In this document: positions 36,151 to 44,242 of the stretch, one piece after another
Layout: every line of letters begins with the position of its first letter
Numbering within the stretch: position 1 is the first letter of the stretch
DNA from: Haloprofundus halophilus
GTDB lineage: Archaea; Halobacteriota; Halobacteria; Halobacteriales; Haloferacaceae
Assembly (NCBI RefSeq): GCF_003439925.1
Contig: NZ_QQRR01000001.1
Location: 1,834,474-1,898,473, forward strand
Direction: 5' to 3'
DNA: 64,000 nt
Program-made: the position numbers and the translations under genes
Notes under the pieces: model-generated
Databases searched by the model: none
Told to the model about the DNA's origin: nothing
Seen by the model: only the letters and a program-made list of their open reading frames with translations

Positions 36151-37359
36151 ATGACACGAACACGTCTCGTAACGGTCTGTCTCGTCGTGCTGCTCTGCTT
36201 GACCGTCTCGCTCTCGCCCGCAGTGTCGGCGGCGGCGCTCGGCCCCGGGATGGACGGCGACTCCGTGGCACAGCAAGTCGAGGGTGACGACGAGGACGAG
36301 GAGGACGAAGAGGACGAAGACGACGAGGAGGGCGAAGAGGATGAAGAGGACGAAGAGGACGAAGACGACGAGGAGGGCGAAGAGGATGAAGAGGACGAAG
36401 ACGACGATGAGGAGGACGATGGTGACGACGATGACGAGGGCGGTGACGGCGATGACGAGGGCGGTGACGGCGAGGATGATGACGACGACGGTGACGACGA
36501 GGACGACGAAGGCGAGGGTCCGGGGAACGCAGCGTCCAACGGAAACGGTAACGGCCCGCCGGACCACGCCAACAACCCCGACGACGAGGACGACAGAGCC
36601 GCCGCGGCAGACGAGGGGGATGACGAGTCGACCGCCGTCGGAGCGCCCATAGAAGCCGAGACGGAGTCGCAGGCGAACTCGTTACAGTCGACGCCGGAAC
36701 AGCAGGAAACGCCGACGTCGACGCCGACTTCCACTCCGACGAGTACACCTACGGCGACACCGACGTCGACACCGACGTCCACTCCGACGAGTACGCCTAC
36801 GTCGACACCGACGTCCACTCCGACGAGTACGCCGACGTCGACGCCGACGAGCACACCGACGAGTACCGCCACGTCGACTCCCACGAACACACCGACGTCG
36901 ACGAGTACCGCGACGGCCACCGAGTCGCCCCCTCCCACCACGACCGCCGACCCGAATCAGAGCTCCTCGGACGCCGTCAGGGTCGTCAACCTCTCGGTGA
37001 GCCGATCGCCGGTCCCCTCGGGCGAGCCGGTGACGTTCGTCGCGACGCTCGAGAATCCGACTCCGCAGCCGGCGAACCACACCGTCCGCCTCCGGCTGTT
37101 CGGTGAGATCGCGGACGTGAAGACGGTCACCGTTCCCGCGGGCGAGACGGTGACGGTTCAGTTCACCCGGACCATCCTCGCGACGGGCGAGCACACCGCT
37201 CGCGTCGGCGATCAGACCGCCACCGTCTCCGTCACCGAGTCCCAGGTCGCCACCGACGAACCCGAGACGACGAGTTCGACGGGCGTCCCCGGATTCGGGG
37301 TCGGCGTCGCGCTCGCGGCGCTGCTGGCGGTTGCAGCGCTCGCGCTCCGGCGCGAGTGA
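36151..37359 (+). CDS. Secreted repeat-rich surface protein with PGF-CTERM sorting signal
   Basis: 402 residues from ATG 36151. Sec-type signal peptide MTRTRLVTVCLVVLLCLTVS with cleavage after AVSAAA; then a long Asp/Glu-only run (about 45-125), an Asn/Gly-rich spacer, a Thr-Ser-Pro repeat region (about 185-260, like PTSTPTSTPT), a compact Ig-like/CARDB-type domain (about 268-360: VVNLSVSRSPVPSGEPVTFV, AGETVTVQFTRTI) and the C-terminal tripartite tail PGFGVGVALAALLAVAALAL ending RRE. That tail is the PGF-CTERM signal processed by archaeosortase A (ArtA) and anchored by lipid. Thr/Ser-rich stretch is likely O-glycosylated. Probably a cell-surface adhesion or S-layer-linked protein. Confidence 0.9.
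   Translation: MTRTRLVTVCLVVLLCLTVSLSPAVSAAALGPGMDGDSVAQQVEGDDEDEEDEEDEDDEEGEEDEEDEEDEDDEEGEEDEEDEDDDEEDDGDDDDEGGDGDDEGGDGEDDDDDGDDEDDEGEGPGNAASNGNGNGPPDHANNPDDEDDRAAAADEGDDESTAVGAPIEAETESQANSLQSTPEQQETPTSTPTSTPTSTPTATPTSTPTSTPTSTPTSTPTSTPTSTPTSTPTSTPTSTATSTPTNTPTSTSTATATESPPPTTTADPNQSSSDAVRVVNLSVSRSPVPSGEPVTFVATLENPTPQPANHTVRLRLFGEIADVKTVTVPAGETVTVQFTRTILATGEHTARVGDQTATVSVTESQVATDEPETTSSTGVPGFGVGVALAALLAVAALALRRE
36280..36520 (+). repeat. GAGGAC/GACGAG-type repeat region (acidic run)
   Basis: Imperfect tandem repeats of GAGGACGAAGAGGACGAA- and GGCGATGACGAG-type units within the surface-protein gene, giving long uninterrupted Asp/Glu. Repeat slippage would keep the frame because units are multiples of 3. 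Confidence 0.85.
36715..36915 (+). repeat. Thr-Ser-Pro repeat array
   Basis: Short units such as ACGCCGACTTCCACTCCGAC encoding Thr-Pro-Thr-Ser repeat with variants. Consistent with an expanded, glycosylated stalk of the surface protein; also a hotspot for length change. Confidence 0.85.
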
Positions 37360-37410
37360 GCCCGGTGACGATATCGAAGTCGGCTCGCGGAGGTCGACAC
37401 GCCCGTCGAC

Positions 37411-38007
37411 CTACCGGCGGTCGGCGGTCACTCCGACGGCGACGACGTCGACGAGCGCGTCGCGGACCCGGTCGTAGTCGTCGAACTCCTCGCGGTACAG
37501 CGTCACGAACGTCGCCGCGCGGAGGACATCGGCGACGACGTCCGGGTCCTCCTCGGCCAGCAGTCCCGTCTGCTCCCACTGCTCGATAAACGACCGTAGC
37601 AACGCCGTCTTCCGCGCGCGGGCGTCGGCGGCGGCCTCGTCGGTGAACTGCGCCCGGAGTCGACCTAGTTCCTCCTCGCTGACGAGTGTGCGAACCAGCG
37701 GGTTCGTCTCCAGTTCTCGCATGAGTACGTCCAACAGCGTCCGAACCCCGGACTCGGCGTCGTCGACGTCCGAGAGCGATTCGTGGAGCGTCCCGACGAG
37801 TCGCTCTCCCTCGCCTTCGAGGATGTGAAGGTAGAGCGCCTCCTTCGAGTCGAAGAACTGGTAGAACGTGCTCGGGGCAATGCCCACCGAGTCGGTCAGT
37901 TCGGCGATGGTCGTCTTTCCGAGACCGTACTGTGCGAACAGTTCGCGTCCGGCGGCGACGAGTTCACGCTCGATTCGCTCGCGCTCGGCGTCGGTGAAGC
38001 CTCTCAC
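37411..38007 (-). CDS. TetR/AcrR-family transcription regulator
   Basis: 198 residues from GTG 38007. N-terminal HTH: ELFAQYGLGKTTIAELTDSV GIAPSTFYQFFDSKEALYLH pattern with recognition helix APSTFYQFFDSKEALY (about 43-58), then a helical ligand domain (TLLDVLMRELETNPLVRTLV; ARKTALLRSFIEQWEQTGLL). Located downstream of the ABC exporter permease gene on the same strand, so a likely autorepressor of that exporter. Confidence 0.88.
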   Translation of the reverse strand: MRGFTDAERERIERELVAAGRELFAQYGLGKTTIAELTDSVGIAPSTFYQFFDSKEALYLHILEGEGERLVGTLHESLSDVDDAESGVRTLLDVLMRELETNPLVRTLVSEEELGRLRAQFTDEAAADARARKTALLRSFIEQWEQTGLLAEEDPDVVADVLRAATFVTLYREEFDDYDRVRDALVDVVAVGVTADRR

Positions 38008-38080
38008 TCCCCAGCCTCCGCCGCTCCGCGTCCTCCGCGTCGTCTCTCGCCCGGATTCGCCCGAGGGCGCTCGGGGCGGT

Positions 38081-38944
38081 TCACGCGAGGTCCCTCCGTC
38101 GGAACCACGCCCGCGCCACGGCCACGAGGACGGCGGTGGCCCCGAGCAGCACCGCCGCGCCGACGAAGCCGTACTCGCCGTCGACGAGAATCGCCGTCGG
38201 GTCGTAGTACCGCGTCGGCGCGAGCGCGCCGACCCACTGGAAGTCGGTGTTGGCGGTGACGGTCTCCAACAGGAACAGACCGAAAACGACGCCGATAGCA
38301 CCGCGCTGGGCCGTGCTCGCACGGTCGAGCGTCACCGACAGCAGGAGGCCGATAGCCGAACAGGCGAGCAGGTACGGCACCGACAGCGCGTGCGCGGCCA
38401 GCAGGTCCATCACGGCGATGGGCTCGTCGACGAGCGCCGTTCCGACGAACACGGCCGCGAACACGACGGCGTTGACGACGAGAATCGGCACGAGCATCGA
38501 GAGGAACTTGCCGACGACGACGGTTCCGCGCGGCGTCGGCGTCGACAGGAGGAGGTCCATCCGGTCGTGTTCGACGTCGTCGGCGACGAGCGACGCCGCG
38601 CTGTAGGCGAAGTAGACGCCCAACAGCAGCACCCACGCGAACTGGTACAGTTCGACGGCGAGGAACCCCTCGATGGTGGTGAGCGTCGAGACGCCGAACG
38701 CCTCCTGGAACGCCGGCGGCAACGACTGGATGTAGGCGTCCAGGTCGACGCCCGAGGACGTGATAGAGGGGTAGAGACCGACGTACATCGCGGTCACGAG
38801 CGTGAGGAGCGCCGAGAGCGCGACGCTCCCGCGAACCTTCCGACCGGCCTCGTATCGCGCGACGGCGAGGAGACGGTTCCCGCTCGCCGTTCGACCGCCC
38901 CCGAGTTCGGACTCCGCAGAGACCCCCGTCTCGGCGTCAGTCAT
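38081..38944 (-). CDS. ABC-type transporter permease (ABC-2 type)
   Basis: 287 residues from ATG 38944, overlapping the ATPase gene by 8 nt. Six to seven hydrophobic segments; a large extracellular loop after the first helix (YPSITSSGVDLDAYIQSLPP), and the typical ABC-2 pattern AAHALSVPYLLACSAIGLLL near the middle, with DRMDLLLSTPTPRGTVVVGK on the cytoplasmic side. Forms an exporter with the adjacent ATPase. Substrate unknown. Confidence 0.9.
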   Translation of the reverse strand: MTDAETGVSAESELGGGRTASGNRLLAVARYEAGRKVRGSVALSALLTLVTAMYVGLYPSITSSGVDLDAYIQSLPPAFQEAFGVSTLTTIEGFLAVELYQFAWVLLLGVYFAYSAASLVADDVEHDRMDLLLSTPTPRGTVVVGKFLSMLVPILVVNAVVFAAVFVGTALVDEPIAVMDLLAAHALSVPYLLACSAIGLLLSVTLDRASTAQRGAIGVVFGLFLLETVTANTDFQWVGALAPTRYYDPTAILVDGEYGFVGAAVLLGATAVLVAVARAWFRRRDLA

Positions 38945-40022
38945 CGAACTCACCTTCGGCCGTCGCCGTTTGCGGCCGTGGGCTCTCGCCTTCGCCCTCG
39001 CCCCCGTTCTCACCCGCGTCTACCTCGCCGTAGAAGCGCATGAACACGTCTTCGAGCGGCGCTTCGCGGACGTCGAGGTCGACGACCGAATGACGCGTCA
39101 GCTCGGTCAGGAGGGCGTCGTACTCGCCCGTGAAGGTGAACGCCAGTTCCCGTTCGTCGTACCGCTCGCGGTCGTGGACGCCGTCGAGGGCGAACGCGTC
39201 CGCGTCGAGCGTGTCGGCGGTTCGGACCCGGACGCGTTTGCCGCTGCGGTCCAGCAGCGTCTCGACGTCTTCGAGCGCGACGAGTCGCCCGTCACGGAGG
39301 ATGCCGACCCGGTCGCAGACGCGGCGGACCTCCGCGAGCACGTGCGAGGAGAAGAACACGGTGACACCGCGGGCCTTCTCGTCGGCGAGAAAGTCGTAGA
39401 AGCGCTCCTGCATCAGCGGGTCTAACCCCGCGGTGGGCTCGTCCATCACGACGAGTTCGGGGTCGTGCATGAACGCCAGCACCAGTCCGAGTTTGCGCTT
39501 GTTACCGGTCGAGTACTCCTCGACGCGGCGTTCGACGGGTGCGTCGAACAGTTCGAGCAACGCCTCGCTCCGTACATCCCCTTTCAACGCCGCGTGGTAG
39601 TCGATGATCTCGCGCCCCGTCGCATCGGGGTCGTACTCGACTTCGCTCGGGAGGTAGCCGACGCGCCGCTTCACCTCCAGCAGCGCCGACTCGTCGGTCA
39701 CGTCCGCGCCCAACACCGACGCCGACCCGGAGGTGGGCGACAGAAAGCCCAATAGCGTCCTGATGGTCGTCGTCTTCCCGGCCCCGTTCGGCCCGAGGTA
39801 CCCGAACACCTCGCCCGACTCGACGCTGAAGGAGAGGTCGTCGACAGCGAGCGTTCCGCTCGTCTCCTCGCCGTCGCGCTGGCCACGCCGTTCTCGTTGC
39901 TCGCGCTGTCCTCGCTGCCCGCGCTGCCCGCGCCGTCCTCGCTGCCCGCGTCGCCCCCGTTGCAGGAGGCGGCTTCCGCCTCCGTAGCGTTTCGTCAGGC
40001 CGCGGAGTTCGATTGCTGGCAT
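38937..40022 (-). CDS. ABC transporter ATPase with Arg/Gly/Gln repeat insertion
   Basis: 361 residues. Walker A YLGPNGAGKTTTIRTLLGFL (about 75-90), signature YSTGNKRKLGLVLAFMHDP, Walker B LVVMDEPTAGLDP, and H-loop FFSSHVLAEVRR; C-terminal regulatory tail with low complexity. Between beta strands at residues about 22-48 sits an Arg/Gly/Gln-rich insertion (RGRRGQRGRRGQRGQRGQRE), which is not part of the standard fold and is coded by 9-bp repeats. With the permease it forms a DrrAB-like export ABC. First gene of the operon ATPase-permease-TetR. Confidence 0.9.
   Translation of the reverse strand: MPAIELRGLTKRYGGGSRLLQRGRRGQRGRRGQRGQRGQREQRERRGQRDGEETSGTLAVDDLSFSVESGEVFGYLGPNGAGKTTTIRTLLGFLSPTSGSASVLGADVTDESALLEVKRRVGYLPSEVEYDPDATGREIIDYHAALKGDVRSEALLELFDAPVERRVEEYSTGNKRKLGLVLAFMHDPELVVMDEPTAGLDPLMQERFYDFLADEKARGVTVFFSSHVLAEVRRVCDRVGILRDGRLVALEDVETLLDRSGKRVRVRTADTLDADAFALDGVHDRERYDERELAFTFTGEYDALLTELTRHSVVDLDVREAPLEDVFMRFYGEVDAGENGGEGEGESPRPQTATAEGEFDD
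39879..39959 (-). repeat. 9-bp repeat expansion in ABC ATPase gene
   Basis: CGCTGCCCG-like units on the plus strand (CGCTGTCCT, CGCTGCCCG, CGCCGTCCT) repeat with 9-bp period for about 80 bp; they encode Arg-Gly-Gln-like triplets. In-frame, so protein is intact. Confidence 0.8.
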
Positions 40023-40168
40023 AGCTATCCGTGACAGTACAACCCACGAACGTATGAACCGCTCGTTTTTACGGCTTTGAGGCGTCTATTCCGCCGAAAA
40101 CCGGCGGAACTGACTCGGGGCGGCGGCCGGGCGAGCGTTCAAATCCGATGACGGGACCAACCCGGCGT

Positions 40169-40918
40169 ATGTCCGAGGAGACGCGACTCTTCGCCGGCGA
40201 CTGTACCACGACGTTCGAAGGCGCACGCGAGCAGACCCAGCGGGGGCACGTCGTCGTCCTCGTCAAATCCGACGGGACCGTTCTCGTGCACGACGCCGAC
40301 GGCTACCAACCGGTCGCATGGCTCACCCGCGCCGACGCCGTCACCGTCGAAGCCGACGACGCCGGCTTCGCTGTCACCGCTCGAACCGACGACCAGACGC
40401 TCCGCGTCGTCTCGAACGAGGCGACCGGTCGCGCGAGCTACCCCACTACTTCGGCCGGGATTCCGGTCGGCGACTGCCCCGCCTGCGGCGGCGCGCTCGT
40501 CAGAGCCGGCGGCGACGTTCGCTGTCTCGGCTGCGAAGCGTCGTACTCGCTGCCCGCCGGAGCGGCGGTGCTCGACGAGACGTGCGACGACTGCGGTCTC
40601 CCGCTGATGCGCGTCGAGCGCGGAACCACCTTCGAGTGTTGTATCGACTACTCGTGCGAGTCGCTGGACGACCTCGTCCGCGACGAGTTCGACCGCGAGT
40701 GGACCTGTCCGGACTGCGGGTCGGACCTCCGGGTGCGGCGCGCGGGCGGCGGTCCCCTGCTCGCCGGCTGCGACGACTATCCCGCCTGTGACACCGCGTT
40801 CACGATTCCGGCGGGCGTCGTCGTCGCCGACTGCGACTGCGGACTCCCGGTGTTCGAGACGGCGCGCGGCCGGCGTTGTCTCGACGGCACGTGCGAGCGA
40901 TTCCGAGCCGAGACCTGA
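40169..40918 (+). CDS. NucS N-terminal-like domain fused to topoisomerase-type zinc fingers
   Basis: 249 residues from ATG 40169 (in-frame ATG at 40148 would add seven). Residues 1-90 match the DUF91/NucS N-terminal pattern (RLFAGDCTTTFEGARE ... GHVVVLVKSDGTVLVHDADG ... PVAWLTRADAV). The rest contains cysteine zinc motifs: CPACGGALVRAGGDVRCLGC, CDDCGLPLMRVERG then C-rich IDYSC, CPDCGSDLRVRR ... GCDDYPACDT, and CDCGLPVFETARGRRCLDGTC, i.e. four C4 zinc ribbons like the topoisomerase I C-terminus. The NucS nuclease catalytic domain is absent, so it is a probable DNA-binding protein. Stands before endA. Confidence 0.8.
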   Translation: MSEETRLFAGDCTTTFEGAREQTQRGHVVVLVKSDGTVLVHDADGYQPVAWLTRADAVTVEADDAGFAVTARTDDQTLRVVSNEATGRASYPTTSAGIPVGDCPACGGALVRAGGDVRCLGCEASYSLPAGAAVLDETCDDCGLPLMRVERGTTFECCIDYSCESLDDLVRDEFDREWTCPDCGSDLRVRRAGGGPLLAGCDDYPACDTAFTIPAGVVVADCDCGLPVFETARGRRCLDGTCERFRAET

Positions 40919-40984
40919 CCCGGTGTCGGGAGGCGACGCTGTCCGACCGCAGGCCCTATGTCGTCGCCGCGCCGCCCGTAGGGT

Positions 40985-42040
40985 ATGCACGGCCACGTAC
41001 GCGACGACGCCGTCCGCGTCGGCGGGAACGCTCGCCAGCAGTTCCACGACGCGCGCGGCTACGGCACTCCGGTCGGGGGCAACGAGATTGACCTCGCGCC
41101 GGTCGAAGCCGCTCACCTCCTCTATCGGGGCGACCTCGACAGCGTCGACGACGGCGGTTTCCGGGAGTTCTTCGTCTCGACGGCCGATGAAAGGCCGCGG
41201 TTTGCGCTCCAGTTTCTCGTCTACGCGGACCTCCGCGAGCGGGGGTTCTACCTCTCGCCCGCTCGCGACCCCTGGGTCGAGACCGACGCCGCGGCCGACT
41301 CCGCCTGCGACTTCGTCGTCTTCCCCCGCGGGAAGGACGCCGACGACGGCGTCGTCGAACACCGCGTCCGCGTCGTCGGCGAACGCGCCGCCGTCGCCGC
41401 CGCCGAGATGGCCGGCTACGTGTTCGCCGTCGTCGACGAGGAGAGCGAACTGACGTATCTGGAGGCGACCGAGCACACCTACGACGGCGGAACGGCGTTC
41501 GACCCGCCGACGAATCTGAAGGGAGACCTCCTCGACGACCGAGCGGTCTGCTGGAACGCGCCCGAAGAGCTCTTCGAGTCGGGGTTCTACGGCCAACCGC
41601 TGACGGGTCGCGACGCGGCCATCGAGGACGCGATTCAGCTCTCGCTGCTCGAAGCGGCGTCGCTGGCCGCCGACGGCGCGCTCTCGCTCGGCACCGACGA
41701 CGACTACGCCGCCGTCGTCGAGCGCGGTCGAACGGTCGAGGGCGAGCGCTTCGACCGTCGACTGCGCGTGTACGAGGCGCTGCGCGAGCGAAACGTCGTC
41801 CCGAAGACGGGGTTCAAGTTCGGCGCGGACTTCCGGACGTACGCGACCGTCGACTCCGTCGACGACCTCGGTCACTCGGAGACGCTCGTTCGCGTGGTAC
41901 AGCCGGACCACGTCTTCGCGCCGCGCGACCTCTCGCTGGACGTTCGCCTCGCGGGCGGGGTCCGGAAGCGAATGGTTTTTGCGCTGACCGACGCCAACGA
42001 AGGCATAGAGTGGCTGTCGGTCGCTCGCCTGACGCCGTGA
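40985..42040 (+). CDS. endA: tRNA-splicing endonuclease EndA
   Basis: 351 residues, the long duplicated form (two EndA-like repeats in one chain, acting as a dimer). Catalytic triad in the C-terminal repeat: Y286 (ADFRTYATVDS), H297 (DLGHSETLVRVV) and K328 (GGVRKRMVFAL). It cuts bulge-helix-bulge introns from pre-tRNA and pre-rRNA. trpS follows on the same strand after 62 nt. In haloarchaea tRNA-Trp has an intron that this enzyme removes, so the pairing makes sense. Confidence 0.96.
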   Translation: MHGHVRDDAVRVGGNARQQFHDARGYGTPVGGNEIDLAPVEAAHLLYRGDLDSVDDGGFREFFVSTADERPRFALQFLVYADLRERGFYLSPARDPWVETDAAADSACDFVVFPRGKDADDGVVEHRVRVVGERAAVAAAEMAGYVFAVVDEESELTYLEATEHTYDGGTAFDPPTNLKGDLLDDRAVCWNAPEELFESGFYGQPLTGRDAAIEDAIQLSLLEAASLAADGALSLGTDDDYAAVVERGRTVEGERFDRRLRVYEALRERNVVPKTGFKFGADFRTYATVDSVDDLGHSETLVRVVQPDHVFAPRDLSLDVRLAGGVRKRMVFALTDANEGIEWLSVARLTP

Positions 42041-42102
42041 TCTTCGGCGACCGACCTCACCGGGTTCACTGACGGACACCGACGTTCACGAGTTCGATTT
42101 CC

Positions 42103-43764
42103 ATGACACGCGACACCGACCCCGAGACGCACGAGACGCCCGAACTGTCCGAGACGAGGGCGCGATCCGACGACGAACGCGCACGAACAGACGGAGGCGA
42201 GACAGAGACGGACACTGCCGGAGCCGACGACGTCGCGCTCGACCCGTGGGGCTCCTCCACCGTCTCCGACTACCGCAAACTGTTCGAGGAGTTCGGCATC
42301 GAGGAGTTCGACGAACTGCTCGACGAGGTGCCGAACCCCCACTACCTGATGCGCCGCGGCGTCATCTTCGGCCACCGCGACTACCGTCCCGTCGCGGAAG
42401 CGATGCGCGAGGGCGACGAGTTCGCCGTCCTGTCGGGGTTCATGCCGACGGGCGACCCCCACATCGGGCACAAACTCGTCTTCGACGAGATAATCTGGCA
42501 CCAACGGCAGGGCGGCGACGCCTACGGCCTCATCGCCGACCTCGAAGCCCACTCCGCGCGCGGCCTCTCGTGGGGCGAGATCGACGAACACGCCCGCGAC
42601 TACCTGCTGTCGCTCATCGCGCTCGGCTTCGACGCCGAGGCGGGCGACCTGTACCGACAGTCGGACAACCGCGAACTGCAGGACCTCGCCTTCGAACTCG
42701 GCTCGAAAGCGAACTTCTCGGAGTTCGAGGCCATCTACGGTTTCGGCGGCGAGACGAGCGTCTCCCACATGCAGTCGGTCGTCACGCAGATGGCCGACAT
42801 CCTCTACCCGCAGTTGGAGAGCCCGAAGCCGACGGTCATCCCGGTCGGCCCCGACCAGGACCCTCACGTCCGCCTCGCCCGCGACCTCGCGTCGCGGATG
42901 CGTTTCTTCGGCGTCACCGAAGCCTACGCGAGCTTCGAACTCGACGAGCAGGAGAAGACGCTGGTCGCCGCCTGTTACGACGCGCTGGACCCCGCCGAAT
43001 TCGACGACCACGACCTGCGCTGCGTCCACGTCGCCGAGTTCCTCGAGGACGCGACGCCCGAGACGCTCGACGAACTCGGCGTCGTCGTCGACTCGGCCAC
43101 CGTCGACTCGGCGAGGGCGAAACTCGACGAGGCTGGGATGGAACCCCTTCGTCCGCGCGTCCGGTTCCTCGACCGCAACGCCACCGAAGAAGCGTTCGAC
43201 GCGCTCGTCGAGGCCATCGACGGCGAGAAGCGCGTCTTTGACGAGCACGTCGACACGTTCGAACTCTCCGCCGAGGAGGCCGAAGAGCTCGCCCGGCAGG
43301 TCGAAATCGAGAACGGCGGCTACGGCTTCCTGCCGCCCTCGTCCATCTACCACCGGTTCATGACCGGCCTCACCGGCGGGAAGATGTCCTCGTCGATTCC
43401 GGCGAGCCACATCAGCCTGCTCGACGACCCGCAGGAGGGGTACGACAAGGTCCGGTCGGCGACGACCGGCGGCCGCGAGACGGCCGAACTCCAGCGCGAA
43501 CTCGGCGGCGAGGCCGACAAATGTCCCGTCTACGAACTGTACGCCTACCTCCTCTCCGGCGACGACGACGAGTTCGCCAAGAAGGTGTACGACGAGTGCG
43601 TCGGCGGCGAACGCCTCTGCGGCGGTTGCAAGGAGCAGGCGGCCGAACTGATGTACGAGTTCCTCGAAGACCACCAGGAGAAACGCGAGGAGGCCGAGGA
43701 ACTGCTCGACTCGCTGGATATCGACCTCGACTCGAAGCGAAGGGGTCCCGGCGGCGAGCACTGA
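42103..43764 (+). CDS. trpS: Tryptophan--tRNA ligase
   Basis: 553 residues with a ~50-residue acidic N-terminal extension. HIGH-type motif TGDPHIGHKLVFDE (119-123), class I signature KMSKS variant GGKMSSSIPAS (K427). It charges tRNA-Trp. Cotranscription with endA is likely. C-terminal part is lysine/glutamate rich. N-terminal extension length is typical of haloarchaeal enzymes; an internal start cannot be excluded. Confidence 0.96.
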   Translation: MTRDTDPETHETPELSETRARSDDERARTDGGETETDTAGADDVALDPWGSSTVSDYRKLFEEFGIEEFDELLDEVPNPHYLMRRGVIFGHRDYRPVAEAMREGDEFAVLSGFMPTGDPHIGHKLVFDEIIWHQRQGGDAYGLIADLEAHSARGLSWGEIDEHARDYLLSLIALGFDAEAGDLYRQSDNRELQDLAFELGSKANFSEFEAIYGFGGETSVSHMQSVVTQMADILYPQLESPKPTVIPVGPDQDPHVRLARDLASRMRFFGVTEAYASFELDEQEKTLVAACYDALDPAEFDDHDLRCVHVAEFLEDATPETLDELGVVVDSATVDSARAKLDEAGMEPLRPRVRFLDRNATEEAFDALVEAIDGEKRVFDEHVDTFELSAEEAEELARQVEIENGGYGFLPPSSIYHRFMTGLTGGKMSSSIPASHISLLDDPQEGYDKVRSATTGGRETAELQRELGGEADKCPVYELYAYLLSGDDDEFAKKVYDECVGGERLCGGCKEQAAELMYEFLEDHQEKREEAEELLDSLDIDLDSKRRGPGGEH

Positions 43765-43820
43765 GCGGGTCGACGCCCGACGCTCGAACTTCCCAATACA
43801 CTTGATTTACAGCTAAAATT

Positions 43821-43827
43821 ATATTTA
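43821..43827 (+). promoter_or_regulatory. TATA box of lipoprotein gene
   Basis: ATATTTA centred about 26 nt before the ATG at 43850, in an AT-rich spacer; fits a leaderless transcript. Confidence 0.6.
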
Positions 43828-43849
43828 TTCGCGTTCTAGCGCTTTTCGA

Positions 43850-44215
43850 ATGAACCGTCGACACGTCCTCCGGCTGGGTGTCGCCGTCGTTTCGACTGCA
43901 CTCGGCGGCTGCGCGGCCGACCCGCCGCCACAGCTTCGGATTCGAAACTTCTCCGGCTACGACCGAACCGTACGCGTCCGAGTCACTCGGGGAGAGGACG
44001 AACTGTTCTCCCGCCGGTTCACCGTCCCGTCGAACCACGACGAGCGTCAGCAGACGGTCGACGAGGTGTACCCCGGGACGGGCGTCTACACCGTCGAAGC
44101 CGCCGTCGAGAACGGTCCCGAACTGAGCGAATCCGTCGAATTTCGTTCCGAGCCGCTGATGTCGCACGTGACCGTCGACCGCAACGACCTCACCATCGGC
44201 CGCATCGCCCCCTGA
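43850..44215 (+). CDS. Small Tat-type lipoprotein, unknown function
   Basis: 121 residues. N-terminal Arg-Arg (MNRRHVLRLG), hydrophobic stretch and lipobox LGGCA (Cys22 or so), suggesting Tat export and lipid anchoring. Mature part is beta-rich: LRIRNFSGYDRTVRVRVTRG, YPGTGVYTVEAAVENG, HVTVDRNDLTIGR. Looks like a small Ig-like fold. Standing alone between trpS and the OCD gene; TATA box at the right distance. Function unknown. Confidence 0.75.
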   Translation: MNRRHVLRLGVAVVSTALGGCAADPPPQLRIRNFSGYDRTVRVRVTRGEDELFSRRFTVPSNHDERQQTVDEVYPGTGVYTVEAAVENGPELSESVEFRSEPLMSHVTVDRNDLTIGRIAP

Positions 44216-44242
44216 GCGTCGACCGCCAGCGACTCCAGTCAG

